Assembly (NCBI GenBank): GCA_022821985.1
Contig: JAJECP010000024.1
Location: 62,001 to 126,000, forward strand
DNA length: 64,000 nucleotides
Origin: Acidimicrobiia bacterium
GTDB lineage: Bacteria; Actinomycetota; Acidimicrobiia; Acidimicrobiales; Poriferisodalaceae
Reading direction: 5' to 3'
The notes beneath the pieces were generated by a model. The model did not search any database. It was given only the letters and a program-made list of their open reading frames with translations, and was not told the DNA's origin. Positions 16,510 to 24,952 of this stretch are shown one piece after another. Both the position numbers and the translations under genes were made by a program. Each line of letters opens with the position of its first letter. Positions within the stretch are counted from its first letter, which is position 1.

Positions 16510-17274
16510 GTGATCACGGCCACCGGCATCGAACTGCGGCTCAGCGCCGTCGACGTCCTGTCCGGAGCGCAGCTCAGCACGCGCTCCGGACAGGTCGTCG
16601 GCCTCATCGGTCCCAACGGCAGCGGCAAGTCATCACTGCTGCGCTGCCTGTACGGCATGCTCCGACCGAACAGAGGCGCCGTTCTCATCGACGACGCAGC
16701 GATCGGATCGATGTCGCAGCGCTCGATTGCCCGTGCGGTCGCCGTCGTCACTCAGGACGCCTCAGCAGACGGGATCGACATCACGGTCGGCGAGTTCGTG
16801 CTGCTGGGACGCCATGTGCATCGCGGCGACCATCAAGGCTTCACCGACGACGACCGCAAAGCCGTACTCGACGGGCTGGAGATGGTGGACATGTCGGGCT
16901 TCGCCGACCGCAGCATCCACCACCTGTCAGGCGGTGAACGCCAACGGGTGATGATCGCCCGCTGCATCGCGCAGCAGAGCCCGGTCATCCTGCTCGACGA
17001 GCCCACGAATCATCTCGACGTCCGCTACCAGCACGAGGTGCTCGCGCTGGTCCGGCACCTCCAGATCGACAGCATCGTCGTGCTGCACGACCTCAACCTG
17101 GCCAGCCGCTACTGCGATCATCTCGCCCTGCTCAACCACGGCAAGGTCGTGCACCAGGGCCGGCCCGACGACGTGCTGCGAAGCGAGCTGCTCGAACCCG
17201 TCTACGGCATCGAGGTGCGACGACTCGCCGACGGGCACCACTCCCACTTCGCGTTCGGCCCACTCTCGCCGTGA
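16510..17274 (+). CDS. FecE/FepC-type ABC transporter ATP-binding protein
   Basis: A 254-residue ATPase for the FecCD importer. It shows Walker A GPNGSGKSS, the Q-loop VTQDAS, signature LSGGERQR, Walker B VILLDEPTNHLD and switch His in VLHDLNLASRYCD. The segment VGEFVLLGRHVH is characteristic of the iron-siderophore/B12 subfamily, where it reads VALGRxPH. The GTG start is seven bases after the binding-protein stop, in the same operon. Confidence 0.92.
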   Translation: MITATGIELRLSAVDVLSGAQLSTRSGQVVGLIGPNGSGKSSLLRCLYGMLRPNRGAVLIDDAAIGSMSQRSIARAVAVVTQDASADGIDITVGEFVLLGRHVHRGDHQGFTDDDRKAVLDGLEMVDMSGFADRSIHHLSGGERQRVMIARCIAQQSPVILLDEPTNHLDVRYQHEVLALVRHLQIDSIVVLHDLNLASRYCDHLALLNHGKVVHQGRPDDVLRSELLEPVYGIEVRRLADGHHSHFAFGPLSP

Positions 17275-17287
17275 TGGGCAGCGAGCG

Positions 17288-17707
17288 ATGAACACCGCGC
17301 CGAACGGCTGGGCTTTCCCCGCCTCCATACGTGTCCAGGTCTGCCGCGGCTGCTGTTGCGGAACCGAGCGAAAGCACCCCGAGACCGATCACGACGGGCA
17401 GCTCGCCGCAATCGCGGCCGTCGCTCGAACTCGCGTGGTGGACTGCGTGGACGAGTGCGCGTACTCCAATGTCGTGATCGTCCGCCGCGGCGACGGGACA
17501 TCGGTGTGGCTCGGCGGCATCAACGACGCAGCACTCACTGATGCGGTGTGCGAATGGTTTGTCGACGGCGCCGCGCAGCCGCCGCCTCCGGTCCTTCAGT
17601 CGAAGGTCTTCATTCGAACGTCAAGTGCAGTCGGGGCAGATGCCGAAGACGTCGAGCCGGTGAGTGTTCGGCTGGAACCCGCTGGTGTCCAGCGCTTGGT
17701 CGAGTGA
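17288..17707 (+). CDS. Small cysteine-rich [2Fe-2S] ferredoxin-like protein
   Basis: A 139-residue protein with the cluster motif VCRGCCCGT (Cys19, 22, 23, 24) and DCVDEC (Cys53, 57). Four of these would ligate a thioredoxin-like [2Fe-2S] cluster. It is the fourth gene of the importer operon, 13 bases behind the ATPase. The last 30 or so codons run antisense into the 3' end of the Fur-family gene, an overlap of 87 bases. The first 100 residues look conserved, and the tail may be a drifted extension. A role in reducing or releasing the imported metal complex is an inference. Confidence 0.7.
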   Translation: MNTAPNGWAFPASIRVQVCRGCCCGTERKHPETDHDGQLAAIAAVARTRVVDCVDECAYSNVVIVRRGDGTSVWLGGINDAALTDAVCEWFVDGAAQPPPPVLQSKVFIRTSSAVGADAEDVEPVSVRLEPAGVQRLVE

Positions 17708-18070
17708 TGTCTGGAGGCTGCGTTCGTCCGCGGCGGGCATGAAGAAGTCGTCCACCGTGCCGCACACGGTGCAGATCGTGTGGTGGTGACGGCCGATGAT
17801 GTCCTCGGAGAACTCGTAGCGAGTGGGGTCATCGATCCCGACGACACGCCGGACGATGCCCACGCTTTCGAGATCGGCCATATTGCGGTACAGCGAGCTC
17901 TGGGTGAGGCGAGGCCGGAGCTCGAGCATCTCGGGGATGGTCGCCGGTCGAGCGGCGCGAACGAGAAGCTCCACGAGTTCTCGCCGACCCTTGGTGTAGA
18001 GCTGCCCGGCGTCATTCAGGCGGGCCGACACCAATTCGTGAGTCTCGGCGAGTCGCTCGCCCATCAGCAC
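17621..18070 (-). CDS. zur: Fur-family metalloregulator, probably Zur
   Basis: This 149-residue repressor has an N-terminal winged helix with the recognition segment TQSSLYRNMADLESVGIV. Its dimerisation domain begins with GRHHHTICTVCGTVDDF, which carries the His cluster and first CxxC (Cys100, 103), and it ends with a second CxxC (Cys145, 148) as structural zinc site. Family members respond to Fe, Zn, Mn or peroxide, and sequence alone does not settle which. Zinc is favoured because Zur-like operators nearby control a COG0523 GTPase and a zinc-type RibA. The GTG start at 18070 is used; an ATG two codons later is possible. Confidence 0.82.
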   Translation of the reverse strand: MLMGERLAETHELVSARLNDAGQLYTKGRRELVELLVRAARPATIPEMLELRPRLTQSSLYRNMADLESVGIVRRVVGIDDPTRYEFSEDIIGRHHHTICTVCGTVDDFFMPAADERSLQTSLDQALDTSGFQPNTHRLDVFGICPDCT

Positions 18071-18116
18071 ATTCTACCGAGACCGGTTGCGCCGGCTTGA
18101 AGGCACTACGCCGTCT

Positions 18117-18938
18117 CTATGCAGCGATCCGGGCAACGAATGCGGCGATTTCATCGATCACCTCATCCCGGTTGGTCTCGTTCACGAGCTCGTGGCGGGC
18201 GCCCTCGTAGAGGCGGATGGTCTTGTCGTTGCTGGGCATCGCCTGCACCGCCTCGAGCGAGGTGCGGTAGTCGACGAAGGGATCATCAGTGCCGTGGCAG
18301 AACAGCACCCCCATGGTGAGGGTGCTGACCTGGGCCTGGAATCGGTCCAGGGCGATGACCTCGGCTTCAAGCAAGGGCCGCTTGTACTTGCCTCGGTAGA
18401 TGAGCGGATCGGTGGCGTAGGCCTCGACAGCGGCCGTGTCACGGGACATGCCCGAGAAGTCGGTCGTGGCGGGAGGCAGCTCTGGCTGCGCCAAAACCTC
18501 CCGGGCCCAGTTCCAGTCGCCGATTACTGCGCCAAGCAGGACGATGCCGGCGACATCGTCGGGGTACTCCTGGGCGAATCTTGAAGCGAGCAGCCCGCCC
18601 ATCGAGTGCCCGATCATCACCGTAGGCAGCTCCGGATGCTCGGCCCGCGCGATATCTACGAGCGTCCGGATGTCATCGACCACGTGCTCGAAGTCGGTGA
18701 TGAGCGCCCGCTCGCCGTCGCTGCGACCGTGCCCCATGTGATCCTCGCCGTAGATCACTGCGCCGTCGGCCATCAGCCGCTCGGCCAGGTGGCCATACCG
18801 GGCCGCGTACTCGGCGTAGCCGTGCACTACCACCACTATGCGGTGGGCCGGGCCGTCGGGAGCCCATCGCTCGTAGTGAATCGACCCCTCTGACCCAGCG
18901 AACTTCGGCACGGGCGCGGTTCTAGCACTCCCGCACAC
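18117..18938 (-). CDS. Alpha/beta hydrolase, monoacylglycerol-lipase-like
   Basis: A 273-residue serine hydrolase. Its features are the oxyanion segment VVVVHGYAEYAARY, nucleophile elbow GHSMGG, the acid residue in HGTDDPFVD and the catalytic His in YEGARHELVNE, the pattern of monoacylglycerol lipases. The DHMGHGRSDG block is also typical. No signal peptide is seen. It is divergent from the RibA paralogue, so the Zur-like operator at 18963 may affect both. The start is uncertain: the frame opens with a GTG at 18938, and a GTG nine codons later is also possible. Confidence 0.87.
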   Translation of the reverse strand: MCGSARTAPVPKFAGSEGSIHYERWAPDGPAHRIVVVVHGYAEYAARYGHLAERLMADGAVIYGEDHMGHGRSDGERALITDFEHVVDDIRTLVDIARAEHPELPTVMIGHSMGGLLASRFAQEYPDDVAGIVLLGAVIGDWNWAREVLAQPELPPATTDFSGMSRDTAAVEAYATDPLIYRGKYKRPLLEAEVIALDRFQAQVSTLTMGVLFCHGTDDPFVDYRTSLEAVQAMPSNDKTIRLYEGARHELVNETNRDEVIDEIAAFVARIAA

Positions 18939-18962
18939 CGACGCCCTTCGTGCTCAGTCTCG

Positions 18963-18983
18963 TAGGAACCGTTCTCATTCTGG
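18963..18983 (+). promoter_or_regulatory. Fur/Zur-type operator upstream of the ribA-type operon
   Basis: The core TAGGAACCGTTCTCA is a 7-1-7 near-palindrome, followed by TTCTGG, and aligns with the other three sites. A -10-like TAGAGT lies at 18985-18990, at almost the same distance from the operator as at the importer promoter. Confidence 0.65.
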
Positions 18984-19024
18984 TTAGAGTTCCTGTCCGG
19001 CTTCCATCGTCGAAACACACCCCC

Positions 19025-19705
19025 ATGAGCACGGCACCCGACGAAACCCCGCACACCCTGGAACGGGTGGGCGAGGCCAAACTCCCCACGAAGCACGGCC
19101 TGTTCACGATCTTCGCCTACACCGGAGAGGGCGCGGGCGAACACGTGGCACTGGTCTTCGGCGATCCGCACTCGCGTCGCAGAGTCCCGGTTCGTATGCA
19201 CTCCTCGTGCGTCACCGGTGACGTGTTCGGCTCGTTGCGGTGCGACTGCGGGCAGCAGCTTGAGCTCGCGATCCAACACGTGACCGGCGCAGGGGCCGGC
19301 GCGATCCTCTATCTCGACCAGGAAGGCCGCGGGATCGGGCTCGCCAACAAGATCCGGGCCTACCAGTGCCAGGACACCGGCTTCGACACCGTGGACGCCA
19401 ACACCACGCTGGGTTTCGAGGCCGATCAGCGTGACTATGCGCCCGCGGCCGGGATCCTTCGTGACCTCGGCATCACTGACGTCGAGCTGCTCACAAACAA
19501 CCCCCACAAGGCAGAGAGCCTCCGCGAGAACGGGATCGCCGTGGAACGCGTGCCGCTCGCGGTGGTGCCGAACCTCCACAACCACCGATACCTCGAGACC
19601 AAGGCCCGCCGACTGGGCCATCAACTTCCCGCCACGAACGGGCATCACCCGGCGTGGTCACAGCAGCAGGGGGATTTCCCAACAGATGAGCACTTACACG
19701 CTTGA
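19025..19705 (+). CDS. ribA: GTP cyclohydrolase II (RibA), zinc-type, under Zur-like operator
   Basis: A 226-residue RibA homologue. The enzyme opens the imidazole ring of GTP to give the pyrimidine precursor of riboflavin. The zinc ligands are kept with exact family spacing (Cys62, Cys73, Cys75 in MHSSCVTGDVFGSLRCDCG), as are YLDQEGRGIGL and NNPHKAESL. The ATG at 19025 is used because the operator and promoter lie upstream of it; an earlier frame start falls before the operator. As a stand-alone RibA in a metal-stress operon rather than a riboflavin cluster, it may feed another pathway or serve as a backup. Confidence 0.9.
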   Translation: MSTAPDETPHTLERVGEAKLPTKHGLFTIFAYTGEGAGEHVALVFGDPHSRRRVPVRMHSSCVTGDVFGSLRCDCGQQLELAIQHVTGAGAGAILYLDQEGRGIGLANKIRAYQCQDTGFDTVDANTTLGFEADQRDYAPAAGILRDLGITDVELLTNNPHKAESLRENGIAVERVPLAVVPNLHNHRYLETKARRLGHQLPATNGHHPAWSQQQGDFPTDEHLHA

Positions 19706-20873
19706 ACCCATGCCGACCACCCTCGTGGGAGAGGGCAGCGTCGCCGATCTCGCCGGGCACGTACGGGCCAACGGCAGCCGCGCCTTCGTGGTGAGCGACC
19801 CGGGCGTGCGCGCTGCGGGCATCGTCAACACGGTCATCGACGCGCTCACATCCGATGGCCTCGAATGGACGGTCTTCGACGACGTCGACCCCAATCCGAC
19901 CGATGCCAACGTCGCGGCTGGGGTGGAATCGCTGCGAGGATTCGGCACCGAAGACGTCGTGATGGTGCTCGTCGGCGGCGGGTCGGTCATGGACTGCGGC
20001 AAGTACATCGCGATGGCAGCTCCGTCAGGCGTCGAGGACTCGTCGCTTGCCTTCTCGCCCGAGCTCGACGACGCCGACCGGATCGACTTCGCCACCCTGG
20101 CGCCGCTGGCTCGGGCCAGTGCGCCGTGCGTGCCCACGATCGCGGTGCCCACCACCTCTGGCACCGCATCGGAAACCAACGGCGGCGGGCTGATCACCCG
20201 GACAGAGGACCATCGCAAGCTGACGTTCAGCCACCCGGACGTTCGGCCGCGCGCTGTCGTGCTGGATCCGCTCCTGACCGTCGGGCTTCCGTCGGGTGCC
20301 ACTGCGGTATGCGGCATGGATGTGCTGACGCACGCCATCGAGGCCTACACGTCCACCGCATCGAACCCCTACGCCGACGGCCTCGCGCTGCAGGCCATCC
20401 GGCTCACCGGGCAGTGGCTCCCCCAGGCCGTCGCCGTCGGCAGCGACGTGCAAGCCCGGGCGTCGATGCAGATCGCGTCCCACCTGGCCGGCCGTGCGTT
20501 CTCGTCGGGCCCGCTGCTGGGACTCGTCCATGCCACCGGTCATCCCGTCTCGGGCACCTTCGGCGCGGCCCACGGGCAGACGCTCGCCACCATGCTCCCC
20601 CACATCATGCGCTTCAACCTCGAGTCGGTTTCCGACCGCTACGCCGACGTGGGCCAAGCGCTCGGCGTTGCCCGCGACCCGCTGGCGGCCATCGAGGCAG
20701 TCGAGACGCTGTCGGCAACCGTCGGTACCGACCGCAGCCTCAGCGACCTCGGCGCCACGGCGCAGGACATCGACGGGCTCACCACCGACGCGTTACGCGA
20801 CCTCATCATTCTGAATACGCCGCGCTACCCGAGCCGGGAAGAAGTCCATGCGCTGTACGAACAGGCGATGTAA
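19686..20873 (+). CDS. Iron-containing alcohol dehydrogenase family protein
   Basis: A 395-residue group III dehydrogenase that oxidises alcohols or reduces aldehydes with NAD(P). It shows the nucleotide motif VLVGGGSVMDCGKYIAM, IAVPTTSGTASE and the metal ligands in MDVLTHAIEAYTS and LVHATGHPVSGTFGAAHG. The ATG at 19686 overlaps the end of the RibA gene by 20 bases, so the genes are cotranscribed. Family members usually bind Fe2+, which would suit a zinc-starved cell replacing a zinc alcohol dehydrogenase; that reason is inferred. Confidence 0.88.
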   Translation: MSTYTLEPMPTTLVGEGSVADLAGHVRANGSRAFVVSDPGVRAAGIVNTVIDALTSDGLEWTVFDDVDPNPTDANVAAGVESLRGFGTEDVVMVLVGGGSVMDCGKYIAMAAPSGVEDSSLAFSPELDDADRIDFATLAPLARASAPCVPTIAVPTTSGTASETNGGGLITRTEDHRKLTFSHPDVRPRAVVLDPLLTVGLPSGATAVCGMDVLTHAIEAYTSTASNPYADGLALQAIRLTGQWLPQAVAVGSDVQARASMQIASHLAGRAFSSGPLLGLVHATGHPVSGTFGAAHGQTLATMLPHIMRFNLESVSDRYADVGQALGVARDPLAAIEAVETLSATVGTDRSLSDLGATAQDIDGLTTDALRDLIILNTPRYPSREEVHALYEQAM

Positions 20874-22103
20874 GTGAGCCAGCACGACCGTCCTGGTTCT
20901 GGGGACCTCAGTAATCTCGCCGGCATGGACGCTGCCGATGCCAAGAACATCGTTCGTGCTGAGATCGACCGCCTGACGCCGGCGCTGCTGGATCTCTCGC
21001 ACTCGATCCACGCCAACCCCGAACTCAACTTCGAAGAGCACCACGCCCACGAAGCCCTGACCGGCGTGCTGGAAGACAACGGGATCGACGTGACGCGGGG
21101 CGCCTACGACATGCCGACTGCGTTCGACGCCCGCGTCGGCGCTGCCGACGGGCCCACGGTCGCGGTGCTGTGCGAGTACGACGCACTCCCTGGGATCGGC
21201 CATGCGTGCGGTCACAACATCATCGGCTCGGCGGGGCTCGGCGCAGGCATCGCGGTGGCGAAGGTTGCCGAGGCCCTCGGCGGGCGGGTCGCCATTCTCG
21301 GGACGCCCGCCGAAGAGGGCGGCGGCGGCAAGGAGTTCATGGTCCGCCGCGGCGCCTTCGACGATGTCGATCTGGCGATGATGGTGCATCCCGCCGATCG
21401 CGACCTCCGCACATTTCACGCGATCGCCATCCAGCAGCTGCACGTGACCTACGACGGCCAAGCGGCCCACGCGGCTGCCTCACCGCACCGGGGCCGAAAC
21501 GCTCTCGATGCGGCCGTGCTGGGCTACAACGCGGTCGCTGCGCTGCGCCAGCACATCCGGCCCGACGAGCGGATCCACGGCATCTTCACCGACGCGGGCG
21601 ACAAGCCCAACATCGTGCCGTCGCGCGCCGCCGCCGAGTGGTACGTGCGCAGCCACAAGATGGCGAGCCTCGAAACGCTCAAGGAGCGGGTGCAGCGATG
21701 CCTGCAGGGAGGCGCCGATGCCTCTGGGTGCGAGATGCAGGCCGAATGGATCGATCCGCCGTTCTACGACATGATCGACAACCACCCCCTGCTCGACGTG
21801 TACGTGCGCAACGCCATGGATGTCGGGCGTCACCCGCTGCCCTCGGAGGAAGGCTCGATGGTGGTCGGATCGACCGACATGGGCAACGTCAGCTACGCCG
21901 TCCCGTCCATCCACCCGATGATCAAAGTCGCCCCCGAGGGCACCCCGATACACACACCGGAATTCGAGGTGTACACGGGCCGCGAGGAAGGCGACCAGGC
22001 AGTCATCGACGGCGCGCTCACCCTGGCGCTCACCATGGTCGACTGCCTGGCCAGCGCGGACACTCGCGAAGAGATCCGTGCGGCATTTTCCCCGAGCGCA
22101 TAG
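20874..22103 (+). CDS. M20-family amidohydrolase (aminobenzoyl-glutamate/PM20D2-like)
   Basis: A 409-residue M20D amidohydrolase that cleaves amide bonds of N-acyl amino acids or dipeptides using a metal pair. Visible motifs are VAVLCEYDALPGIGHACGHNIIG, where the Cys and His pair is typical of the D subgroup, GTPAEEGGGGK with the catalytic Glu pair, and DGQAAHAAASPHRGRNALDA in the dimerisation domain. The GTG start follows the dehydrogenase stop with no gap. Folate-like p-aminobenzoyl-glutamate is one substrate of relatives, which may matter beside a GTP cyclohydrolase; this link is speculative. Confidence 0.87.
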   Translation: MSQHDRPGSGDLSNLAGMDAADAKNIVRAEIDRLTPALLDLSHSIHANPELNFEEHHAHEALTGVLEDNGIDVTRGAYDMPTAFDARVGAADGPTVAVLCEYDALPGIGHACGHNIIGSAGLGAGIAVAKVAEALGGRVAILGTPAEEGGGGKEFMVRRGAFDDVDLAMMVHPADRDLRTFHAIAIQQLHVTYDGQAAHAAASPHRGRNALDAAVLGYNAVAALRQHIRPDERIHGIFTDAGDKPNIVPSRAAAEWYVRSHKMASLETLKERVQRCLQGGADASGCEMQAEWIDPPFYDMIDNHPLLDVYVRNAMDVGRHPLPSEEGSMVVGSTDMGNVSYAVPSIHPMIKVAPEGTPIHTPEFEVYTGREEGDQAVIDGALTLALTMVDCLASADTREEIRAAFSPSA

Positions 22104-22139
22104 CTTCACCGAACGAACAGCACAGGAGCGTTGCGTTCC

Positions 22140-22775
22140 ATGTCATTGACCCAGTACCGGATTGACCGCGACGGCGCAGACCGTCTCCTCTTTCTCATGC
22201 ACGGCTACACCGCCGAGCAGCATCACCTCGCGTCGTATGTACCGCTCGTCGACCCAGACGAACGCTTCACCGCGATTGCGCCACGGGGACCGATCGACAT
22301 GCCCGACGGCGACGGTGCGGGCTGGTGGTCGATCGACCTCGAGACGTTCGAACAGGACATCTCGCAGTTCGTGCCCTCACTCGAGATGCTCGAGTCGCTC
22401 ATCGCGGACGAGGCCGACAAGGCAGGCGTGCCGCTTGAACGATGCATCGTGGGCGGGTTCAGCCAGGGCGGCTACCTGTCGCTGGCGCTTGCGGGCAGGG
22501 CCGGTGCGCCCCGCTACGCCGGGGTGTGGGCCATCTGTTGCGGCCTGCCGAGCGCGCCCGGGCTCGACCTCGACCTGTCCAAAGGCGACGGCCGGCCGGC
22601 GCTCTTCCAGTGGGGCACCCGCGACCTCTTCATCGGCCAGGAGCAGCCCAAAGAGGTGATCGCGGCCCTTGGCGACGGCGGGTGGAACCTTCGGCACCAC
22701 GCCTACGACATGGCTCACAGCCAGACCATCGAAATGATGATCGACGCCCGCGAGTGGCTCGCCGGGGTCCTCTGA
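22140..22775 (+). CDS. Carboxylesterase/phospholipase family alpha/beta hydrolase
   Basis: A 211-residue compact serine hydrolase of the YpfH/acyl-protein-thioesterase type. It shows LLFLMHGYTAEQHH, nucleophile elbow GGFSQGGYLS, the acid in QWGTRDLFI and a final His in YDMAHSQT. The ATG at 22140 with AGGAG at 22123-22127 is used; a TTG three codons earlier is possible. It is the last gene of the RibA-type operon, 36 bases after the M20 gene, and converges with the WD40 gene. Confidence 0.85.
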   Translation: MSLTQYRIDRDGADRLLFLMHGYTAEQHHLASYVPLVDPDERFTAIAPRGPIDMPDGDGAGWWSIDLETFEQDISQFVPSLEMLESLIADEADKAGVPLERCIVGGFSQGGYLSLALAGRAGAPRYAGVWAICCGLPSAPGLDLDLSKGDGRPALFQWGTRDLFIGQEQPKEVIAALGDGGWNLRHHAYDMAHSQTIEMMIDAREWLAGVL

Positions 22776-22784
22776 GCTGTCCTT

Positions 22785-23807
22785 CTAGAGAGCGAGTTTG
22801 ACCAGGCCTCCGTCGGCCCGACCGACCAGAAGGCAGTCTTCGCTGACCCAGCGGAGGCGACTGGTTGCCTCATCAGACTCGAGCGCAGTCACCGGCGACA
22901 GGTCCTGACCGGCGCGGGTCGGGGCCGCCCACACAATGGTGCGGCCATCTCCTCCCCCAGTGGCGACAGAATTGCCAGAGGGATCCCAATCGAGATCCTC
23001 AATGTGCTTGTCGTGACCGGAGGCAGCGGCCGGCGCGGTACCGGCGGGGCCCTTTCCGCCGAAATCCCAGATGGTGATCTCGCCGAGGCACGCAACCGCG
23101 AGCCATCTGCTGTCGTGGCGGAACCCGATTCGCTCGATCTTGGACGGATAGCCGGACATCGAGAGGTCCTTGCCGCTCCAGAGCCGCCACAGATGCACGG
23201 TCGCGTCTTGGGCGCCGGCGCAGGCCCATGCTCCGTCGGGGGACATCGCCAGCGACAGCAGCGACCCCTTCCAGTCGAAGCGACGTCGACGACCGGTCCG
23301 TGGCCCCACAACATCGTGCCAACCGATGCCGCCGTATGCGGTTGCACCGACACGGCTGCCGTCGGCCGACCAGGCGACCGCCGTCACCGTCGAAGGCTGG
23401 TCGTCGAAATCGTGGAGCAGCGCACCGTCGAGGTCGGTGATGAGCAGGTGCCGGCCCGCGCCGATCGCAAGCACGGGCGCGTTCGGCGACCAGGCCAGTG
23501 CCGTCACCCAGGCCGACGTGTCGACAACGCCCTTCCCAGCTCCGGTGCGGTCGTAGATGCGCACGCATCCGTCCTGGCCCCCGACTGCCACGCGGCCGCC
23601 ATCGGATGACCAGGCAGCGCTCAGCACTCCCATCTCGTGCCGTTCCAGCGCAGTGGCCGAGCCGTCGTCGATGTCGATGAGGGCAGCGTCGCCGCCCAGG
23701 GACCCGACCACCGCCTGGCCCTGGTCCCGGCAGACCTCAAGAACCTGCACGTAGTCGTCGACGTCCACCCGCCACTGTGCGATGGGCGATGTCGCAGCGT
23801 CGGTCAT
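22785..23807 (-). CDS. WD40-repeat protein coupled to COG0523 GTPase
   Basis: A 340-residue beta-propeller made of about seven WD40-like repeats. Repeats are recognisable by [48 protein letters not shown] and [17 protein letters not shown]. There is no signal peptide, so it is probably a cytoplasmic scaffold or binding partner. The ATG at 23807 overlaps the stop of the GTPase gene by four bases; a long upstream extension of the frame is antisense noise inside that gene. Tight coupling suggests that the propeller presents a client protein to the metallochaperone. No function is proven. Confidence 0.85.
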   Translation of the reverse strand: MTDAATSPIAQWRVDVDDYVQVLEVCRDQGQAVVGSLGGDAALIDIDDGSATALERHEMGVLSAAWSSDGGRVAVGGQDGCVRIYDRTGAGKGVVDTSAWVTALAWSPNAPVLAIGAGRHLLITDLDGALLHDFDDQPSTVTAVAWSADGSRVGATAYGGIGWHDVVGPRTGRRRRFDWKGSLLSLAMSPDGAWACAGAQDATVHLWRLWSGKDLSMSGYPSKIERIGFRHDSRWLAVACLGEITIWDFGGKGPAGTAPAAASGHDKHIEDLDWDPSGNSVATGGGDGRTIVWAAPTRAGQDLSPVTALESDEATSRLRWVSEDCLLVGRADGGLVKLAL

Positions 23808-24787
23808 ACGAGGCAGGACCTGAAGCTGGCCTCCAGTGACTCTCGGTCGAGGTCGCGCCCGATGAACACGAGACGGTTGCGTCGTTCCTCGCCGTCTCCC
23901 CACGTCCCTTGGGGTTGGCCGTCGAGCAACATGTGGACGCCCTGGAACACGTACCGCTCGTCCCAGCCGGCGATCGACAGGATGCCCTTGGAGCGGAAAA
24001 TGTCGGTTCCCTTGGTGCGAAGGAGTTCGCCCAGCCATTCATTCAGCCGGTCGATATCGAGGTCGCCATCGGCTTCGATCCCCACCGATGTCACGCTGAG
24101 GTCGTGCTGATGCTCGGCGTCGGGGTCGAGGAACTCGGGATCATCGGCCAGCACACGATCGAGCGAGAACGCGCCGACCTCGAGGATGGCATCAAGATCG
24201 ACCTTTCCGTGCTGGGTCCGGATAATCGGCGGCAGCGGGTTGATCTGTCGGATGCGGGTCTCCACATGGTCCAGTTCGTCGCTGTCGGCGAGGTCGATCT
24301 TGTTGAGCACGACCCGGTCGGCGAACGCCAGCTGCTCGACAGCCTCATTCTCGACCCCGTCGGGCTTCTCTTCGTCCAAGTGCGGGACCAGGTGCTTGGC
24401 GTCGACCACCGTGACGATGGCATCGAGCCGCAGCTGGGCTGACATCTCGTCGTCTACGAAGAACGTCTGAGCCACCGGTGCCGGGTCGGCCAGCCCCGTC
24501 GTCTCGATGAGGATCTGGTCGAACCGGTCCTTGCGCCGCATCAGATTTCCGAGAATGCGGATCAGATCGCCTCGAACGGTGCAACAGATGCAACCGTTGT
24601 TCATCTCGAAGATCTCTTCTTCGGCATCGAGGACGATGGCATCGTCGATGCCCACCTCGCCGAACTCGTTCTCGATCACCGCAATCCGCTTGCCGTGCTG
24701 CTCGGTGAGGATGTGATTCAACAGCGTTGTCTTGCCCGCACCGAGAAAGCCCGTCAGCACCGTCACTGGAACTCGATCATCAACCAT
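23804..24787 (-). CDS. COG0523 (CobW/YeiR/ZigA-like) metallochaperone GTPase
   Basis: A 327-residue G3E GTPase that delivers metal, probably zinc, to client enzymes. It has Walker [10 protein letters not shown] (13-21), the metal motif GCICC (Cys66, 68, 69), Walker B ETTGLADP, the base motif NKID and the C-terminal CobW_C domain. The His-rich metal loop is short (AEHQHD). COG0523 genes under Zur serve during zinc starvation in several bacteria. A Zur-like operator ends nine bases upstream of this start. The WD40 gene follows in the same transcript. Confidence 0.92.
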   Translation of the reverse strand: MVDDRVPVTVLTGFLGAGKTTLLNHILTEQHGKRIAVIENEFGEVGIDDAIVLDAEEEIFEMNNGCICCTVRGDLIRILGNLMRRKDRFDQILIETTGLADPAPVAQTFFVDDEMSAQLRLDAIVTVVDAKHLVPHLDEEKPDGVENEAVEQLAFADRVVLNKIDLADSDELDHVETRIRQINPLPPIIRTQHGKVDLDAILEVGAFSLDRVLADDPEFLDPDAEHQHDLSVTSVGIEADGDLDIDRLNEWLGELLRTKGTDIFRSKGILSIAGWDERYVFQGVHMLLDGQPQGTWGDGEERRNRLVFIGRDLDRESLEASFRSCLV

Positions 24788-24795
24788 GAGTTAGA

Positions 24796-24816
24796 TGGTA
24801 ATGATTCCCATTCCCG
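24796..24816 (-). promoter_or_regulatory. Fur/Zur-type operator upstream of COG0523 gene
   Basis: Read on the plus strand, the core TGGTAATGATTCCCA is the best 7-1-7 palindrome of the four sites and is extended by TTCCCG to 21 bp. It lies immediately before the start codon at 24787, so bound repressor would cover the promoter. Confidence 0.8.
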
Positions 24817-24899
24817 CATACACCGCGGCGCCGGCCGGCACCGGAACTTGCCGCCTTCTCGTCCTTGCGCCGGCACGGCAAATGTAAGGCCAACGGCCA

Positions 24900-24920
24900 T
24901 TGCCTTAACTTTGAAGGCAA
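24900..24920. promoter_or_regulatory. 21-bp inverted repeat after the methyltransferase gene
   Basis: TTGCCTT-AACTTTG-AAGGCAA is a perfect 7-7-7 repeat in an AT-richer patch. It lies 32 bases downstream of the methyltransferase stop and upstream of the COG0523 promoter. It may be a terminator hairpin for the former or an operator for the latter. GGCAAATGT also occurs twice (24877 and 24916). Confidence 0.4.
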
Positions 24921-24952
24921 ATGTTTAGGTTGGCGTTTGGGGCCGAGATCCG

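Noticed and set aside
18950-19024. Longer N-terminus of the RibA paralogue
   Set aside because: That start would lie upstream of the operator and promoter; the ATG at 19025 fits the family start.
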